A DNA stretch of 7,400 nucleotides, taken from assembly GCA_046756405.1 (NCBI GenBank), contig JBHHWH010000103.1:1-7400 (forward strand), in the 5' to 3' direction. Under the pieces are notes generated by a model. That model did no database searches. It had not been told where the DNA came from and worked only from the letters and a program-made list of their open reading frames with translations. Shown piece after piece: positions 5,985 to 7,400 of this stretch. Numbering within the stretch: position 1 is the stretch's first letter; every line of letters begins with the position of its first letter. The stretch comes from JBHHWH01 sp046756405. GTDB lineage: Bacteria; Actinomycetota; Acidimicrobiia; Spongiisociales; ZC4RG35. A program made the translations under genes and the position numbers.

Positions 5985-7400
5985 GTGGTTCCGGAGAAGG
6001 TTCGCAACGTCGCCTTGGTGGGTCACGGCGGCAGCGGAAAGACGACCCTGGGTGAGGCGATGTTGTTCGTCGGTGGTGCTATCAAGCGCATGGGTTCTGT
6101 TGACCAGGGGACGACGGTTTTCGACTACGAACCCGAAGAGATCGACCGCAACATCTCCCTTGGGTTGGCGGTAGCCACGGTGAACTGGGGCGGGACCAGG
6201 ATCAACATCATCGACACTCCCGGATCGGTCGACTTCGTCGGAGACGCCAGGGCGGGCCTGCGCGCCGCCGACCTGGCCCTCTTCGCGGTATCGGCGGTGG
6301 ACGGTGTCGAAGTCCAGACCGAGCAGCTTTGGAGGGCCGCCGAGGAAGAGGGCATCCCCAGGGCCGTGGTGATCACCAAGCTGGATCGGGAGAGGGCCTC
6401 CTTCCAGCGCACCCTCGACGAACTACGCCAGTTCTTCGGAAAGTCCCTGGCTCCCATCCAGGTCCCCATGGGCGAGGAAGGGCGACTCCGCGGCCTGGTA
6501 AGGGTCGCAACCGAACGCGCCTACGAGTACGAGCCAGGTACCCCTAGGGGCTCACAGACAGAGCTCCCCGATGAGGTTGCCGACTTGGTCCACTCCGCCC
6601 ACACCGACCTCATCGAGACCGTTGTCGAGACCGACGACGAGATGATGGAGGCCTATTTCGAGGGCAAGGAGCCCACCCGGGACCAGATCGTCCAGACCAT
6701 CCACGGCGGGATCATCTCAGGGGAAGTCCACCCGGTACTGGTCACCTCGGCCCACAACCTCGTTGGCATCGACACCCTGCTGGAGTTCATCGTCGACTAC
6801 GGGCCCAATCCGTTGGAGCGGTCCCTTCCCCCGCTGAATCAGGGTGAGCCCTTCGAGCCCTCCCCCGACGGGCCCTTCCTCGCTTACGTCTTCAAAACGG
6901 TCAGCGATCCGTTCGTGGGACGCATCTCTATCTTCCGTATCTACTCCGGTGCCGCCAAGGCCGACCTGGAGTTGGAGCTCGCCCGCGGCGGCAAAGTACG
7001 GCTTCACAATCTCTTCAAGCTGTTCGGCAAAGAGCACCAGGACGTCAGCGAGCTTCCGGTTGGAGGCATAGGGGCGGTGGCGAAGAACGAAGACCTACGA
7101 CCGGGTGACACCCTGCGCTCCCGAGGGCTGGACGCGGTGATAGCCCCCGTCCGCTACCCCCGCCCCGCCACCGAGCTGGCCGTCTTCCCCCGCTCCCACC
7201 ATGACGAGGAGAAGCTGTCCATGGCGCTGCGGCGCACCTCCGAGGACGACCCCACGATCCGCGTGGAGCGCCGCCAGGACACCGGGGAGACGATCCTGGC
7301 CGGGCTGGGCGACGCTCATCTCGACGTCACCCTGGCACGGATCCGGCGCACCTTCGGAGTCGAGATCGAGACCAGCCTGCCCAAGATCCCCTACCGGGAG
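5985..7400 (+). CDS. fusA2: EF-G-like GTPase, FusA2/EF-G-2 type, 3' end outside window
   Basis: Translational GTPase paralogue of elongation factor G. The frame is open for 472 codons to the window edge; family members have about 690-715 residues, so domains IV and V are not visible. The P-loop GHGGSGKT is at 13-20, G3 is DTPGSVDF at 77-84, G4 is TKLD at 131-134, and a G5-like TSA is at 254-256. A G' insertion spans about 160-250. Domain II spans about 297-385 (VFKTVSDPFVGRISIFRIYSG). Domain III starts at about 393 and includes GLGDAHLDVTLARIRRTFGVE (440-460) and PKIPYRE. The G2 region, DRNISLGLAVA, lacks the RGIT of true EF-G, and the catalytic His of G3 is replaced by Ser81. From memory, mycobacterial FusA2 and Thermus EF-G-2 diverge at the same sites (Tyr in G3), so this is the accessory type, not the housekeeping EF-G. 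Its cellular role is not well established. It is transcribed divergently from pgsA. Confidence 0.92.
   Translation, partial: MVPEKVRNVALVGHGGSGKTTLGEAMLFVGGAIKRMGSVDQGTTVFDYEPEEIDRNISLGLAVATVNWGGTRINIIDTPGSVDFVGDARAGLRAADLALFAVSAVDGVEVQTEQLWRAAEEEGIPRAVVITKLDRERASFQRTLDELRQFFGKSLAPIQVPMGEEGRLRGLVRVATERAYEYEPGTPRGSQTELPDEVADLVHSAHTDLIETVVETDDEMMEAYFEGKEPTRDQIVQTIHGGIISGEVHPVLVTSAHNLVGIDTLLEFIVDYGPNPLERSLPPLNQGEPFEPSPDGPFLAYVFKTVSDPFVGRISIFRIYSGAAKADLELELARGGKVRLHNLFKLFGKEHQDVSELPVGGIGAVAKNEDLRPGDTLRSRGLDAVIAPVRYPRPATELAVFPRSHHDEEKLSMALRRTSEDDPTIRVERRQDTGETILAGLGDAHLDVTLARIRRTFGVEIETSLPKIPYRE

Noticed and set aside
5323..6174. Plus-strand open frame across pgsA and the intergenic gap into the EF-G-like gene
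   Set aside because: It is antisense to pgsA, then out of frame with the EF-G-like gene, and has no family motifs. It crosses the strong AAGGAGG that serves GTG 5985.
1..7400. CRISPR array, insertion sequence, tRNA/rRNA or defence system
   Set aside because: No spaced direct repeats, transposase motifs, terminal inverted repeats or RNA gene signatures were seen. Coding density by core metabolic genes leaves no room beyond short gaps.

Overview
The window is GC-rich, densely coded DNA that looks like an actinomycetote (Actinobacteria). The main evidence is a block of pgsA-type phosphatidylinositol phosphate synthase, PIM acyltransferase and PimA mannosyltransferase followed by pdxS, pdxT and yebC. 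This is a compact form of the mycobacterial order around Rv2612c-Rv2603c, recalled from memory. An EgtA-type glutamate-cysteine ligase and a FusA2-type EF-G paralogue point the same way. A deep-branching class such as Acidimicrobiia is a guess; no rRNA or other marker is present to settle it.

Layout: seven genes run leftward (minus strand) from about 5907 to beyond the left edge: pgsA, acyltransferase, pimA, pdxS, pdxT, yebC, egtA (3' end cut off by the window). One gene, a fusA2-type GTPase, runs rightward from 5985 and off the right edge. The two transcription units diverge from a gap of about 70 bp (5908-5984). No tRNA, rRNA, CRISPR array, IS element or other mobile element was seen.

How the genes work together: pgsA, the acyltransferase and pimA form one tightly coupled module for the first steps of phosphatidylinositol mannoside synthesis at the membrane (PI phosphate synthesis, first mannose, acylation). 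pdxS and pdxT, which overlap, make the two subunits of PLP synthase. yebC follows pdxT by 7 bp and encodes a translation factor. egtA would supply gamma-glutamylcysteine for ergothioneine. Most junctions overlap or are only a few bases long, so translational coupling is likely. The two larger gaps are pimA-pdxS (53 bp, with a -10-like TACAAT and a good Shine-Dalgarno) and yebC-egtA (72 bp, with small hairpins).

The most notable non-coding structure is a perfect 7-bp inverted repeat separated by 6 bp. It encloses a -10-like TACCTT and ends one base before a GTG that could be the leaderless start of pgsA. I found no convincing undescribed system; this is mainly core metabolism with a few points worth checking.
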